A stretch of 6,461 bases of DNA, taken from the NCBI GenBank assembly GCA_002725275.1, contig PBOE01000028.1, positions 9,678-16,138 on the forward strand, in the 5' to 3' direction. Below the pieces are notes generated by a model. It was given only the letters and a program-made list of their open reading frames with translations. It did not search any database and was not told where the DNA came from. Made by a program: the position numbers and the translations under genes. Below, piece by piece: positions 4,930 to 6,461 of this stretch (positions within the stretch are counted from its first letter, which is position 1; the number at the start of each line of letters is the position of its first letter). This DNA is from Methanobacteriota archaeon. GTDB lineage: Archaea; Thermoplasmatota; Poseidoniia; Poseidoniales; Poseidoniaceae.

Positions 4930-6461
4930 TTGTCCTTGCGGATGGCGTCCGCCGTGCAAATGGTGGCCATGTTCACGATGTGTCGAACGCCGTCTTGCCT
5001 CGCAACGAGCTGAACGGGGTGAGCCATGCCTTCGAGGATGGGGCCCGTCATCTCCGCATCGCCGAGTTCCTCAAGGAGTTTGTAGGCGATGTTGGCCGAG
5101 GCCAGGTTGGGTAAGATGAGGACGTTGGCCGGCCCGACCAACTGCATGAACGGGTATTCTTCCTGCACGGCGGGATTGAGCGCTGTGTCGCTCTGCATGG
5201 GCCCGTCGATCATCAACGTGGGGTCCAGCGTTCGGGCCATGACGACCGCTTCTTCGATGCGATCGGTACGCTGCGCACGCGTGGAACCAAAATTGGAGAA
5301 GGAGAGCATGGCCACCCGCGGCACGACGCCGAACCGTCGCGCCACCTTCGCAGTTTGAACAGCGATCTCTGCGAGCGTCCGACTGTCAGGGTAAACGTTC
5401 ACGGTCGCATCAGCGAGGAAAATCGTCCGTCCCTTGACGTTCATCATGTAGCAGCCAATGACGCAGTGGGCGTCGTCGGCTTTTCCAATCAGTTCCAAGG
5501 TTGGACGAAGCACGTCGGCGTAATTTCGACTCACACCGCCAACGAAGCCATCGGCGTCCCCCGATTGGACCATTTGTGCAGCGAAATAGGGCCGGCTTTT
5601 GAGCAGACGCGCCGCATCGGGCCACGTGATGCCCTTGCGCTGTCGTCGCTTGAAGAAGGCGTTGGCGTACTCGACCTTCCGCCGTTCATCGTACCTTGGG
5701 TCGTACACCTCGTAGTCAAAATTCAACCCGAGTTCCTCCACCATCCGGTTGATGCGGTCAACCGGCCCCAGCAAAATCGGGAAACAAATGCGTTGCTCGA
5801 CGAGTTGAGCTGCCGCACGGAGAACCGATTCGTTGTCCCCCTCTGGGAAAACGATCCGCTTGCCCCTGCCTTTGACCTGATTGATCATTTGTCGCATGAC
5901 GGAGTAGGATTCCCCCAACCTCGCCTCGAGTTCCTCGCGGTAGCGATTGATGTCAAACGCCTCGGCTGAAATCCCGCTGATGCCCTCGTCCACGGCGGCC
6001 TGCGCCACGGCGGCGGCCTCCCATATCAAGACACGACGGTCAAACGGTTTGGGGATGATGTAGTCGGGTCCGTACTGCATGACCACCCCGTCGTACGCCG
6101 CTGAAATGTAGTCAGGAACCGGTTCCTTGGCAAGCGCCGCAAGGGCTCGGGTGGCGGCCATTTTCATGTTCTGCGTGATGTCGCGTGCGCGAACATCGAG
6201 GGCCCCGCGGAAGATGTAAGGGAACCCGAGCACGTTGTTCACCTGATTGGCGTAATCCGACCGCCCCGTGGCGATGATGGCGTCCTGACGCACCTCAAGC
6301 ACCTCTTCAGGAAGAATTTCTGGCGTGGGATTGGCCAAAGCGAAGATGATGGGTTTCTCGGCCATGCTGGCGACCATGGCCTTGGTGACCAAACCACCGC
6401 GAGACAGGCCGAGCATCACGTCAGCCCCGTTGAGGGCATCCGCCAAATCCCCGGCGGGGCG
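4887..6461 (-). CDS. maeB: NADP-dependent malic enzyme, MaeB type with phosphotransacetylase-like domain (5' end missing)
   Basis: Oxidatively decarboxylates (S)-malate to pyruvate and CO2, producing NADPH (family knowledge; cytosolic). The window shows the last 524 residues of a protein normally about 750-770 long; the frame runs open through the right edge, so the catalytic N-terminus is outside. Visible residues 1-160 are the end of the nucleotide-binding malic domain, with GADVMLGLSRGG (12-23), ALANPTPEI (41-49) and TGRSDYANQVNNVLGFPYIF (65-84). After a linker, about 190-520 form the phosphate-acetyltransferase-like domain: RIVFPEGDNESVLRAA, the NYADVLRP segment, LSFSNFGST, and ANVLILPNLASANIAYK. 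In MaeB enzymes this domain is thought to be regulatory (acetyl-CoA and related effectors) rather than catalytic. The TTG at 6446 is internal (LADALNG) and not the start. The 3' end overlaps the convergent SUMF1-like gene by 43 nt. Confidence 0.95.
   Translation of the reverse strand, partial: RPAGDLADALNGADVMLGLSRGGLVTKAMVASMAEKPIIFALANPTPEILPEEVLEVRQDAIIATGRSDYANQVNNVLGFPYIFRGALDVRARDITQNMKMAATRALAALAKEPVPDYISAAYDGVVMQYGPDYIIPKPFDRRVLIWEAAAVAQAAVDEGISGISAEAFDINRYREELEARLGESYSVMRQMINQVKGRGKRIVFPEGDNESVLRAAAQLVEQRICFPILLGPVDRINRMVEELGLNFDYEVYDPRYDERRKVEYANAFFKRRQRKGITWPDAARLLKSRPYFAAQMVQSGDADGFVGGVSRNYADVLRPTLELIGKADDAHCVIGCYMMNVKGRTIFLADATVNVYPDSRTLAEIAVQTAKVARRFGVVPRVAMLSFSNFGSTRAQRTDRIEEAVVMARTLDPTLMIDGPMQSDTALNPAVQEEYPFMQLVGPANVLILPNLASANIAYKLLEELGDAEMTGPILEGMAHPVQLVARQDGVRHIVNMATICTADAIRKDNYWETLVDPPSTSS

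Noticed and set aside
6444..6446. TTG as the start of the malic enzyme gene
   Set aside because: The frame continues to the window edge (RPAGDL before ADALNG) and the sequence falls in the middle of the conserved nucleotide-binding domain, so the gene simply runs off the window.

Overview
The window holds nine protein-coding genes, one of them cut by the right edge, plus a possible eight-codon tail of another gene at the left edge. It is compact and GC-rich, with strong C/G preference at third codon positions. I see no tRNA, rRNA, CRISPR array, insertion sequence or long repeat. The best guess for the host is an archaeon, possibly a marine planktonic euryarchaeon of the Poseidoniales (Marine Group II) kind. 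The main evidence is a TATA box on the minus strand (TTATAT, 1640-1635) centred about 26 nt before an ATG that has no Shine-Dalgarno sequence, as in leaderless archaeal transcripts. Other genes use Shine-Dalgarno sites (GGAGG, AAGGAG, GGTGAGG). The gene families are shared by bacteria and archaea, so the assignment is an inference.

Left block (30-2920, minus strand, read right to left). The order is rlmH (23S rRNA pseudouridine-1915 methyltransferase), a five-helix membrane protein with a TPR-like cytosolic tail, a small two-helix membrane protein with its own TATA promoter, a DUF2203 protein, and a PduO-type cob(I)alamin adenosyltransferase. Gaps are 27, 72, 90 and 23 nt. rlmH with the membrane/TPR gene, and DUF2203 with the adenosyltransferase, look like two translationally spaced pairs. 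The small membrane gene lies between them.

Middle block (2999-4929, plus strand), divergent from rlmH across 78 nt. Three closely spaced genes encode a tryptophan-rich 112-residue protein of unknown function, a glutathione-transferase-fold protein resembling membrane-associated prostaglandin E synthase 2 (CPFC redox motif), and a protein with a degenerate formylglycine-generating-enzyme/SUMF1-like domain followed by two membrane helices. This is the least explained and most interesting part of the window.

Right block (4887-6461, minus strand). This is the C-terminal two thirds or so of a MaeB-type NADP-dependent malic enzyme with a fused phosphotransacetylase-like domain. It converges on, and overlaps by 43 nt, the end of the SUMF1-like gene.

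Together the recognisable genes cover central carbon metabolism (malate to pyruvate plus NADPH), B12 cofactor activation and ribosome modification. Nothing in the window ties them to one pathway. I found no convincing defence, mobile or biosynthetic system. The three-gene plus-strand cassette is the best candidate for something undescribed.
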